Of a DNA stretch of 11,703 nt, positions 1 through 6,219 are shown piece after piece. The notes below the pieces were generated by a model that saw nothing but the letters and a program-made list of their open reading frames with translations, did not search any database and was not told the DNA's origin. The position numbers were made by a program, and so were the translations under genes. Numbering within the stretch: position 1 is the stretch's first letter; each line of letters begins with the position of its first letter. This DNA comes from Anaerolineales bacterium (GTDB lineage: Bacteria > Chloroflexota > Anaerolineae > Promineifilales > Promineifilaceae), in NCBI GenBank assembly GCA_020432595.1, contig JAGQGA010000105.1, forward strand, positions 1 to 11,703. Reading direction: 5' to 3'.

Positions 1-1
1 C

Positions 2-1483
2 AAGCCGGTGTTGGCAAGCTGGATTGGCGGGGAGGAGGTGGCCGAGGGGAAGCGGATTTTAAACGAGGGCAACATCCCCACCTTTGATTTCCCCGACACC
101 GCCGTGCGAATATTTACCTATATGTGGCGGTTTCACCGGCGGCTGCAAAGTTTGTATGAAACGCCGACGCTGCCCGCCTGGACGGCCGAGGATGAATCGC
201 GCCACGAAACGGCGGCGCAGTTGATTGACGACATTCGGCAAGCGGGTCGGACGCTGCTGACGGAGTATGAGTCAAAGCAGGTTTTGGCGGCGTATGGGAT
301 TCCGACGGTGCCGACGCTGGTGGCAGAAACGGCAGAAACGGCCGTTGCTCGCGCCGAAGAGATAGGCTACCCCGTTGTTCTCAAGCTTAACTCCCAAACC
401 ATCACCCACAAATCCGACGTGGGCGGGGTGCGGCTTGATTTGGCGACTGCCGATGAGGTGTACCACGCCTTTGCGATGATGCAGCAGACCGTAACCGCCA
501 AACACAGCCCAGCCGACTTTTTGGGGGTGACGGTGCAGCCGATGTTTAATTTGAAGGAGGGGTTTGAGCTGATTGTGGGCAGCAGCCCTGATGCTCGCTT
601 TGGCCCAGTGCTGCTGTTTGGTTCTGGCGGTTCGCTGGTGGAGGTGTATAAAGACCGGGCGCTGGGGCTGCCGCCGCTGACGACGACGCTGGCGCGGCGG
701 ATGATGGAGCGGACGCTGATTTATGGGGCGCTGCACGGGGTGCGGGGTCGGGCGGCGGTGGATGTGGCGGCATTGGAGACGCTGCTGGTGCGCTTTAGCC
801 AGCTTGTGGTGGAGCAGCGGTGGATTAAGGAGATTGAGATTAACCCGCTGTTTGCCCTGGGTGATTCGCTGGCGGCACTGGATGCGCGGGTGGTGCTGTA
901 TGACCGGGCGGTGACGGAAGTGGAGTTGCCTAAGTTGGCGATTCGGCCGTATCCTTCGCAGTATGAACGGCCGTTTACCAACAAACGCGGCCAAACCTTC
1001 CTCATCCGCCCCATTCGCCCCGAAGATGAACCCAAAATGGTGGAATTCCACGCCCATCTTTCCGAAGAAAGCGTCTACCTGCGTTACTTCCGCGTTTTTC
1101 CGCTGGCGCAGCGGGTAGACCACGACCGGCTGGCCCCTGTGGTCTTTGTGGATTACGACCGCACCATTGCCCTGGTGGTAGAGTGGGAGAACCCGGAAAC
1201 GGGCGAGGTCGAGCTTGTGGGGGCGGGGCGGCTGGCGCGGGGGGCGGTGCTGGAAGAGGCCGAATTTGCCCTGCTGGTGCGCGACGATTTTCACGGGCAT
1301 GGATTGGGGACGGAGATGTTGGCACGGCTGCTGGAGTTCGGCCGAAAGGAAGGGATCAAGCGGGTCATTGCCTACATGCTCCACACCAACACCGGGATGA
1401 TCAACGTCAGCAAGCGGCTCGGCTTTACCTTTAAAACCGAAGATGATGTGCTGAAAGCAGAGCTTGAACTCGATATGGTATAA
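2..1483 (+). CDS. ADP-forming acyl-CoA synthetase / GNAT protein acetyltransferase fusion (Pat-like), C-terminal part
   Basis: The frame is open to the left edge (codons AAG CCG precede the GTG at 8), so the true start lies upstream and GTG 8 is internal. Counting from GTG 8, residues 1-55 carry the end of the CoA-ligase part (KPVLASWIGG, then IPTFDFPDTAVR). Residues about 80-300 are an ATP-grasp domain of the succinyl-CoA synthetase beta type, with YPVVLKLNSQTITHKSDVGG and the metal-site stretch EIEINPLFA...LDARVVL. Residues about 330-480 are a GNAT acetyltransferase with the acetyl-CoA loop HGHGLG (429-434) and ISVSKRLGF-like NVSKRLGF. This order matches Salmonella Pat/YfiQ, which acetylates lysines of acetyl-CoA synthetase and other proteins. 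In Pat proteins the synthetase part is a regulatory sensor lacking the catalytic His; that residue is upstream of the window, so synthetase activity cannot be judged. It ends 47 bases before the next gene, on the same strand. Confidence 0.9.
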   Translation, partial: KPVLASWIGGEEVAEGKRILNEGNIPTFDFPDTAVRIFTYMWRFHRRLQSLYETPTLPAWTAEDESRHETAAQLIDDIRQAGRTLLTEYESKQVLAAYGIPTVPTLVAETAETAVARAEEIGYPVVLKLNSQTITHKSDVGGVRLDLATADEVYHAFAMMQQTVTAKHSPADFLGVTVQPMFNLKEGFELIVGSSPDARFGPVLLFGSGGSLVEVYKDRALGLPPLTTTLARRMMERTLIYGALHGVRGRAAVDVAALETLLVRFSQLVVEQRWIKEIEINPLFALGDSLAALDARVVLYDRAVTEVELPKLAIRPYPSQYERPFTNKRGQTFLIRPIRPEDEPKMVEFHAHLSEESVYLRYFRVFPLAQRVDHDRLAPVVFVDYDRTIALVVEWENPETGEVELVGAGRLARGAVLEEAEFALLVRDDFHGHGLGTEMLARLLEFGRKEGIKRVIAYMLHTNTGMINVSKRLGFTFKTEDDVLKAELELDMV

Positions 1484-1518
1484 TAGGACGATGTAGTGTT
1501 GATAGAAAATATTCCAAA

Positions 1519-1523
1519 AGGTG
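1519..1523 (+). promoter_or_regulatory. Ribosome binding site of the RHH gene
   Basis: AGGTG inside AAAGGTGA lies 7 bases before ATG 1531. It supports that start and shows that this small ORF is probably translated. Confidence 0.6.
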
Positions 1524-1530
1524 AATTTGT

Positions 1531-1731
1531 ATGACATCAATAACCATAGCCCTACCAAATGATCTGATGACCAAACTTGAGCGTTTAGCGAAACGTCATC
1601 ACCTGACAACGGAAGAGCTAGTGCGAGCCAGCGTAGAAGAGTTGGTAGCGACTCCCGAAGATGCTTGTCAAGATGTGCTTGACTATGTTTTGCAAAAGAA
1701 CCAGGAACTTTACAAAAGGTTAGCAGCATAG
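1531..1731 (+). CDS. Ribbon-helix-helix (CopG/ParD-like) antitoxin-type DNA-binding protein, orphan
   Basis: A 66-residue protein. The start ITIALPNDLMTKLERLAKR fits a ribbon-helix-helix fold: a beta strand at about residues 3-8 and helices at about 10-22 and 27-39 (TTEELVRASVEELV). Such proteins bind DNA as dimers and commonly act as autorepressing antitoxins. The C-terminal tail YVLQKNQELYKRLAA resembles tails of antitoxins that, from my general knowledge, often sit beside Doc or PIN toxins. No toxin follows: only 56 bases separate its stop from the next gene's start, and the next gene is a DUF89 phosphatase. The gene is visibly more AT-rich than its neighbours, which fits horizontal gain. 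It could instead be a transcription regulator of the DUF89 gene. The fold call is fairly sure; the target and any toxin partner are unknown. Confidence 0.75.
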   Translation: MTSITIALPNDLMTKLERLAKRHHLTTEELVRASVEELVATPEDACQDVLDYVLQKNQELYKRLAA

Positions 1732-1772
1732 TGGTTACGTTCGGCCGTTGTTGTGCGAGAATAGATACCAAT

Positions 1773-1778
1773 GAAGGG
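1773..1778 (+). promoter_or_regulatory. Ribosome binding site deciding the DUF89 start
   Basis: GAAGGG lies 9 bases before ATG 1788. The upstream in-frame GTG at 1731 overlaps the stop codon of the RHH gene, has no purine-rich stretch directly before it, and would add 19 residues (VTFGRCCARIDTNEGYND) unlike the family. ATG 1788 is therefore preferred. Confidence 0.6.
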
Positions 1779-1787
1779 TACAATGAT

Positions 1788-2987
1788 ATGGTTGGCGAGG
1801 AGCATGGTTTAACAGTTCCCTTTCCCGATCCGCTGCGGGGAAGCGATGTGGGGACGTTTACCGAGCGGACGATGTGGGAGCGGATTCCGGGGATTGCGCG
1901 GCGGGTTGTGGCCGAAAGTGATTTTGTGCCGGAGATAAAGGGGCGGCTAACCGCGCTGGCCGAGGAGATTCCGCTGGGGAAAATACGGCCGTTTTTTCCT
2001 CCCACCTCCTCATCCATCCCACCCGACTTTGCCGACTGGCAAGCCTATGCCGCCCCCTACCTTGGCGAAACGTGGCTCACTGTTCCTTGGTTTTTTGCCG
2101 AAACCTACTTTTTCCGCCGCGTGCTGGAAGCCACCGATTATTTTGCCAACGGCATTGACCCGTATGCCTACCAAAAGCGGCGTGGATTGGAGACGACGTT
2201 GGCAAGCTGGCGCAAACGGCCGTTTCCCACCACCCGGCCCGACCTCCTCCTGCTTGACCTGTGGGGCAACCAAATGGACATGGGGCTGTGGTCGGTAGAC
2301 GATGCGGCGCGGCCAGAGCATGGGGAGGCGGCGCAGTTGGCGCATTTGCTGGTGGATGACCGAACGGCCGTTTGCCACCACCTGCAATCCCAGCCGCCCG
2401 ACCATATCATCTTTGTCAACGACAACGTAGGGGCAGAGCTGCTGGCTGATTTGCTGCTGGCCGATTGGCTGTTGGGGTCAGAAACGGCCGTTTCCCTTAC
2501 CTTTCACCTCAAACCCCACCCCACCTTTGTCTCCGACGCTACCATTGCCGACGTAGAAACCACCGTCGCCCAATTGTGCCAGGAGACCGATTTACCCTTG
2601 CAGCAGTTGGGCGAGCGGTTGCAGAAGCGGTTGGCGGTGGGGCAACTGCGTCTTGCTACCCATCCCTTTTGGGTTTCACCGCTGCCGTGGTGGCAAATGC
2701 CGGCAACGCTGGCCGATGAACTGGCGCAGGCGCGGTTGGTCATCAGCAAGGGAGATGCTAACTACCGCCGTCTGCTGGGCGACCGCCATTGGCCTTACAC
2801 CACCCCTTTTGCTGATGTCGTGGGCTATTTTCCCGCCCCGCTGCTGGCACTTCGCACCCTCAAATCCGAGCAAATGCTGGGATTATCGGCAGTGCGGCTG
2901 GCCGATTTGCAGGCCAACCACCCCAACTGGCTGGTCAACGGTGAATGGGGCGTGGCGCAGTGGGCAATGGGCGTGAAGAGGGCGTGA
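1788..2987 (+). CDS. DUF89 / ARMT1-like damage-control phosphatase family protein
   Basis: A 399-residue protein from ATG 1788. It carries the hallmark DUF89 (PF01937) signatures: WFFAETYFFRRVLEAT (about 101-116), LLLDLWGNQMDMGLW (about 154-168), the metal-site motif FVNDNVGAELLADLLLADWL (about 209-228; Asp and Asn of DN plus the later Asp normally bind the metal), and VISKGDANYRRLLGDRHW (about 318-335). The KGD-NYR-L-GDR form is the one seen in the eukaryotic ARMT1/C6orf211 branch. Known family members are Mn/Ni/Co-dependent phosphatases that remove harmful phosphometabolites such as sugar phosphates; the substrate here cannot be read from sequence. It is soluble, with no signal peptide or membrane segment. 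It follows the RHH gene closely and may share its transcript. It contains four copies of the ACGGCCGT palindrome (1985, 2214, 2363, 2482 regions), in two codon phases. Confidence 0.88.
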   Translation: MVGEEHGLTVPFPDPLRGSDVGTFTERTMWERIPGIARRVVAESDFVPEIKGRLTALAEEIPLGKIRPFFPPTSSSIPPDFADWQAYAAPYLGETWLTVPWFFAETYFFRRVLEATDYFANGIDPYAYQKRRGLETTLASWRKRPFPTTRPDLLLLDLWGNQMDMGLWSVDDAARPEHGEAAQLAHLLVDDRTAVCHHLQSQPPDHIIFVNDNVGAELLADLLLADWLLGSETAVSLTFHLKPHPTFVSDATIADVETTVAQLCQETDLPLQQLGERLQKRLAVGQLRLATHPFWVSPLPWWQMPATLADELAQARLVISKGDANYRRLLGDRHWPYTTPFADVVGYFPAPLLALRTLKSEQMLGLSAVRLADLQANHPNWLVNGEWGVAQWAMGVKRA

Positions 2988-3148
2988 AAAGTGGTTGCCT
3001 GACGGCTAAATTGGTACGCGCTTCTTAGCCGCTACTTCCTACCTTAGGACGGGGGAACTATAGAGAAAACGGCTCGAATCCTCCATACTGCATTCATCAC
3101 ACAACCCCAGGCAATGGCTTCCCCAACGGGGCAGCGTGCAAAAATTCT

Positions 3149-3329
3149 GGTAGCGGGTGTCTTGTCTCCCGCACAGTGGGGCAAACGGCCGTTATTTATT
3201 CCCCATTATTTTGATTATTGCTTAGCCGTTTGCCCCACGATGGATTTGTAGAGCCAAAGAACCGCCAATCGTTCTCATAACGGATTCACATCCCCAACCG
3301 CCGAGACACCCGACAAGACACCCGCTACC
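3149..3329. repeat. Nested inverted duplication, MITE-like element
   Basis: GGTAGCGGGTGTCTTGTC at 3149-3166 is matched perfectly (18/18) by its reverse complement at 3312-3329. GTGGGGCAAACGGC at 3176-3189 is matched perfectly (14/14) in reverse complement at 3225-3238. The two blocks occur in the same order on each arm, 9 bases apart on the left and 73 bases apart on the right, around a 35-base AT-rich centre (3190-3224). This fits two inverted copies of one short sequence, the left one having lost about 64 bases. The left arm can also fold locally (GCGGG 3153-3157 with CCCGC 3168-3172). No transposase is encoded. Confidence 0.75.
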
Positions 3330-3407
3330 TTTCCAAAACTCCCCCCGACGACTACAATTGGCACAATGTGACAAGAGACAACATGGGCAACAGCCCACCA
3401 TGAAGCA

Positions 3408-3501
3408 TGAAAATAGGACGCAGATTTTCCTGATTAAACTGATGTCACACGGCGGCCGCTTCGCGTACAGGAAAATCAGGTGAATCAGCGTCCTATTTTC
3501 A
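3408..3501. repeat. 94-bp inverted repeat upstream of the DUF2779 gene
   Basis: TGAAAATAGGACGC at 3408-3421 is perfectly complementary (14/14) to GCGTCCTATTTTCA at 3488-3501. The next 20 bases inward match at 14 of 20, including a shared CCTGATT block. The loop is GC-rich and contains the 8-bp palindrome GCGGCCGC (3452-3459). It ends 30 bases before ATG 3532. It may be a dispersed repeat of REP/MITE type or a structured leader; sequence alone does not decide. Confidence 0.7.
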
Positions 3502-3531
3502 GGACAGATAAAGTTGCCATTGCGAGGTGCC

Positions 3532-4971
3532 ATGTTAACCAAAACCGCCTATCTGGCCTATGTTCAATGTCCCAAAGCGTTTTGGCTTGATGCCCATCAG
3601 CCAGAACTGGCCGCGCCGCCCGACCCCGCTGCCCAGCGGCGTTTGCAAGCGGGTAACGAAATTGACCGACTGGCACGGGCGCAATTTCCTGCCGGGGTAG
3701 GGGTTGCTTATCGCCCGCACCCCACCGACATGGTGCCGCTGACGCAACAGGTGCTGGCCGAAGGGGCAACGACGCTGTTTCAAGCCACGTTTGCACCGGA
3801 TGATTTGCTGGTGAAGGTGGATGTGCTGACACAAACGGCCGTTGGTTGGCACCTCATCGAAGTCAAATCCACCACCTCGGTCAAGGATGAACACCTACCC
3901 GATCTCGCCTTTCAGCTTTATGTAGTGGAACAGGCCGGGTTGCCGGTGGCACAGGCCAGTATCATGCACCTCAATAAGGAATGCCGTTATCCCGACCTGG
4001 GCAACCTGTTTACCATAACCGATTGTACCGAGGCGGCGCGGGCACTGCTGCCGACGGTGGCTGAGGATGTAGTGGTGATGCGGCAGCAAACGGCCGTTTC
4101 CGTTCCCCCTCCCGCTGCCCTTGGCCGCCACTGCACCAAACCATACGATTGCGCCTTTCACAGCTACTGCTGGCAGGGGGTGGATGGGCTAACCATCCAC
4201 GACATCCCGCGTCTGAATCCCAGCAAAACGGCGCAGCTCCAAACCGCCGGGGCACTCTACCTGGCCGACATTGCTCCCGATTTTCCGCTCACGGCGACCC
4301 AACGCCACTTTGTCAATTTTATTGTGCAGCAAGAAGTCGCCATTGACCAGGCGGCCATTCAGGCCGAATTGGCGCGGCTGGCATACCCGCTTTTCTTTTT
4401 TGATTTTGAAACCATTGATGATCCCGTGCCACGCTTTGCTGGCTGCCGGCCGTATCAGCAGGTGCCGTTTCAATATAGCTGTCATGTGTTGGAGGAAAAC
4501 GGCCGTTTAACCCACTACGACTTTCTCCACACCGACAGGGACGACCCGCGCCCTGCGCTGGTTGAAGCCTTGCTGCACCACATTGGCGAACGTGGTCATA
4601 TCGTTGCCTACTACGCCCCCTTTGAGCGCGGCGTGCTGCGCGATCTCGCCGCAGCGTTTCCCCACCACGCCCACCAACTGCTGGGCATGGCAGATCGGCT
4701 ATGGGATCAGCTCGATATTTTCCAAAAACATTACCGCCACCACCGCTTTGGCAAATCCAACTCCCTCAAATCGGTGCTGCCCGTTGTCACAGACCTGCGG
4801 TATGACGATCTGGACGTGCGGAATGGCACCCAGGCGCAGGTGGCGTGGCAGCAAGCCATCACCACGACCGATCCCCATGAAAAAGCCCGACTTACCCAAA
4901 ACCTGCGTCAATATTGCCATTTAGATACGCTGGCGATGGTGGAAATCCACGCCCATTTACGCAGACTTTAG
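3532..4971 (+). CDS. DUF2779 protein: Cas4/RecB-like Fe-S nuclease fused to a DEDD-type exonuclease fold
   Basis: A 479-residue soluble protein from ATG 3532. The N-terminal half (about 1-220) looks like a PD-(D/E)XK nuclease of the Cas4/RecB type: Cys13 in VQCPKAFWL, Glu43 in GNEID, then Asp97, Glu110 and Lys112 (LVKVDVL...LIEVKST), and Cys201, Cys207 and Cys213 in HCTKPYDCAFHSYC. With Cys13 these give the four cysteines that hold a 4Fe-4S cluster in Cas4-type enzymes. The C-terminal half (about 275-479) is DUF2779 (PF11074), RNase H/DnaQ-like, with FFFDFET (Asp291, Glu293), YYAPFERGVL, Asp residues in LWDQLDIF, and a late Asp465 in YCHLDTLAM. Both active sites appear intact, suggesting a nucleic-acid processing enzyme; the substrate is not known to me. 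TTG 3514 is a possible earlier start, but the family starts near MLTKTAYL and GAGGT lies only 3 bases before ATG. The next gene starts 24 bases after its stop. There is no CRISPR context. Confidence 0.85.
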   Translation: MLTKTAYLAYVQCPKAFWLDAHQPELAAPPDPAAQRRLQAGNEIDRLARAQFPAGVGVAYRPHPTDMVPLTQQVLAEGATTLFQATFAPDDLLVKVDVLTQTAVGWHLIEVKSTTSVKDEHLPDLAFQLYVVEQAGLPVAQASIMHLNKECRYPDLGNLFTITDCTEAARALLPTVAEDVVVMRQQTAVSVPPPAALGRHCTKPYDCAFHSYCWQGVDGLTIHDIPRLNPSKTAQLQTAGALYLADIAPDFPLTATQRHFVNFIVQQEVAIDQAAIQAELARLAYPLFFFDFETIDDPVPRFAGCRPYQQVPFQYSCHVLEENGRLTHYDFLHTDRDDPRPALVEALLHHIGERGHIVAYYAPFERGVLRDLAAAFPHHAHQLLGMADRLWDQLDIFQKHYRHHRFGKSNSLKSVLPVVTDLRYDDLDVRNGTQAQVAWQQAITTTDPHEKARLTQNLRQYCHLDTLAMVEIHAHLRRL

Positions 4972-4979
4972 AGCCAACC

Positions 4980-4984
4980 GGAGG
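4980..4984 (+). promoter_or_regulatory. Ribosome binding site of the dehydrogenase gene
   Basis: GGAGG is 11 bases before ATG 4996. This supports 4996 over the next in-frame ATG at 5020 and shows independent translation within a shared transcript with the DUF2779 gene. Confidence 0.6.
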
Positions 4985-4995
4985 CACACGCGACC

Positions 4996-6111
4996 ATGAA
5001 CCAAGTAATTCCGCAAACGATGACGGCTGCCGTGCTGACCGGGCATGGTGGCTTCGACAAATTAGAACTCCATCACGATTGGCCTGTCCCACGGCCACAG
5101 CCGGGAGAACTGCTAATCAAAGTCACGGCCTGTGGCATCAACAATACCGACATCAACACCCGCATTGGTTGGTACAATGATGCCGTATCGGGCGACACCA
5201 TCAGCGGCGGTGTCGCCGGGTTCTCCACCGTTGCCGACGGCGCAGCGGGCGGTTGGGGCGATCAAGGCATTCATTTTCCTCGCATTCAAGGAGCCGACAT
5301 TGTTGGCACAGTAGCCGCCCTGGGCGAAGAGGTTGCCGACGATTGGCTGGGGCAGCGTGTGCTATCTGACAACTGGCTGCGCGATTGGTCAGAGCCGATG
5401 AACCGGGAGAAGTGTGGCTATGTCGGCAGCGAGTGCGACGGGGGTTTTGCCCAATATGTGGCACTGCCCGTTACCAATGTAGGGCGCATTCAATCGGCTT
5501 GGTCTGATGCTGAACTGGCAACGTTGAGTTGCGCCTACACCACGGCCGAAAACATGCTGGAACGGGCGCGGGTTTCATCTGCCGACACCGTTCTGGTCAC
5601 GGGGGCATCGGGTGGGGTTGGCTCGGCTTTGGTGCAGCTTGTCAAGCGGCGCGGGGCCAGGGTGGTGGCTCTGACCAGTGCAAGCAAGGCGGAGTCGGTG
5701 TTGGCAATTGGGGCTGACGCGGTTATTCGGCGCGGGGTTGATGCGTGGACGGCCGTTTTACAAAACGCTTTTGGGGTAGACAAAGTGACAGTAATAGCCG
5801 ATGTCGTGGGGCAGCCACTTTTCCATGATGCCATGCGCGTGTTGGCGCGGGGTGGGCGTTACGTCACTTCCGGGGCAATTGGCGGCAAGAAGGTTGAAAT
5901 TGACCTCAGCCACCTGTATTTGTTCGACTGGGAGCTAATTGGTTCAACCGTGACCTGGCCGCACGTATTCCCAAACCTGCTGCGCTATGTGGAGAACAAT
6001 GAGATTCGGCCCCTACTGGCGGCCACCTATCCCCTGGAACAGATTCACGACGCGCAAAAAGCCTTTCTCGCTAAAGAACATGTTGGCAAGCTCGTTGTGC
6101 TGCTGCCGTAG
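4996..6111 (+). CDS. Zinc-independent medium-chain dehydrogenase/reductase (NADPH:quinone reductase-like)
   Basis: A 371-residue cytosolic protein of the medium-chain dehydrogenase/reductase superfamily (COG0604). Residues about 10-160 form the GroES-like N-terminal domain (PGELLIKVTACGINNTDINTRIG). The Rossmann nucleotide loop is VTGASGGVGSALVQLVKRRGA (first 20 residues about 201-220), followed by GADAVIRRG. The zinc-alcohol-dehydrogenase signature GHE is replaced by QGADIVG (99-105), and the CGICGTD motif reads CGINNTD, so a catalytic zinc is unlikely and a quinone or enone reductase type is favoured. Compared with short quinone reductases it has an inserted Gly-rich loop at about 62-95. 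Substrate and cofactor preference cannot be read. It starts 24 bases after the DUF2779 stop and is followed 8 bases later by a strong terminator, so the two genes probably form an operon. Confidence 0.88.
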   Translation: MNQVIPQTMTAAVLTGHGGFDKLELHHDWPVPRPQPGELLIKVTACGINNTDINTRIGWYNDAVSGDTISGGVAGFSTVADGAAGGWGDQGIHFPRIQGADIVGTVAALGEEVADDWLGQRVLSDNWLRDWSEPMNREKCGYVGSECDGGFAQYVALPVTNVGRIQSAWSDAELATLSCAYTTAENMLERARVSSADTVLVTGASGGVGSALVQLVKRRGARVVALTSASKAESVLAIGADAVIRRGVDAWTAVLQNAFGVDKVTVIADVVGQPLFHDAMRVLARGGRYVTSGAIGGKKVEIDLSHLYLFDWELIGSTVTWPHVFPNLLRYVENNEIRPLLAATYPLEQIHDAQKAFLAKEHVGKLVVLLP

Positions 6112-6119
6112 TAAGGGCA

Positions 6120-6153
6120 AAAAGTTCAACTTCTCTGAAGAAGTTGAACTTTT
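6120..6153. terminator. Bidirectional intrinsic terminator
   Basis: A perfect 15-bp stem (6120-6134 with 6139-6153) closed by a CTGA tetraloop. The stem begins AAAA and ends TTTT, so it works as a Rho-independent terminator on either strand. It lies 8 bases after the dehydrogenase stop and 66 bases beyond the stop of the convergent GH44 gene, so it can serve both. Confidence 0.85.
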
Positions 6154-6171
6154 CACACTATAGGCAAGAGC

Positions 6172-6214
6172 GATTGGAGATTGATAATTCTCCAATCTCC
6201 AATCTCTAATCTCC
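6172..6214. repeat. Heptamer-repeat hairpin at a convergent junction
   Basis: ATTGGAGATTG (6173-6183) is perfectly complementary to CAATCTCCAAT (6193-6203), with a 9-base loop. The right side is a tandem 7-bp repeat, CTCCAAT CTCCAAT CTCTAAT CTCC (6190-6214), and the left arm has the same period. The element is directly downstream of the GH44 stop (6220-6222). Shifting by one repeat unit gives an alternative pairing (6173-6180 with 6189-6196). Confidence 0.7.
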
Positions 6215-6219
6215 ACTAC

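Larger units (their letters stand above)
2988..3531. other. Gene-free stretch with two inverted-repeat elements
   Basis: I find no credible gene here on either strand. Just after the DUF89 stop, CGGCTAA (3003-3009) and TTAGCCG (3025-3031) form a 7-bp inverted repeat with a 15-base loop and no T run, at best a weak terminator. The stretch 3149-3329 holds an inverted duplication, and 3408-3501 a second inverted repeat; both are listed separately. One AACGGCCGTT copy sits at 3184-3193. No clear promoter for the DUF2779 gene stands out. Confidence 0.7.

Noticed and set aside
272..2017. 581-codon open frame on the minus strand
   Set aside because: It lies antisense to three well-supported plus-strand genes, is a His/Arg/Pro-rich shadow with no recognisable motif, and crosses gene boundaries.
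3071..3084. tRNA-like T-loop string GGCTCGAATCCTCC
   Set aside because: The flanking bases do not form a T stem, and no acceptor, D or anticodon arm can be built around it.
3514..3531. TTG start for the DUF2779 protein
   Set aside because: It would add only MPLRGA, lacks a ribosome-binding site, and family proteins begin near MLTK.
3222..3542. 106-codon minus-strand frame in the gene-free stretch
   Set aside because: Cys-rich, no recognisable family, spans two inverted repeats and runs into the start of the DUF2779 gene.
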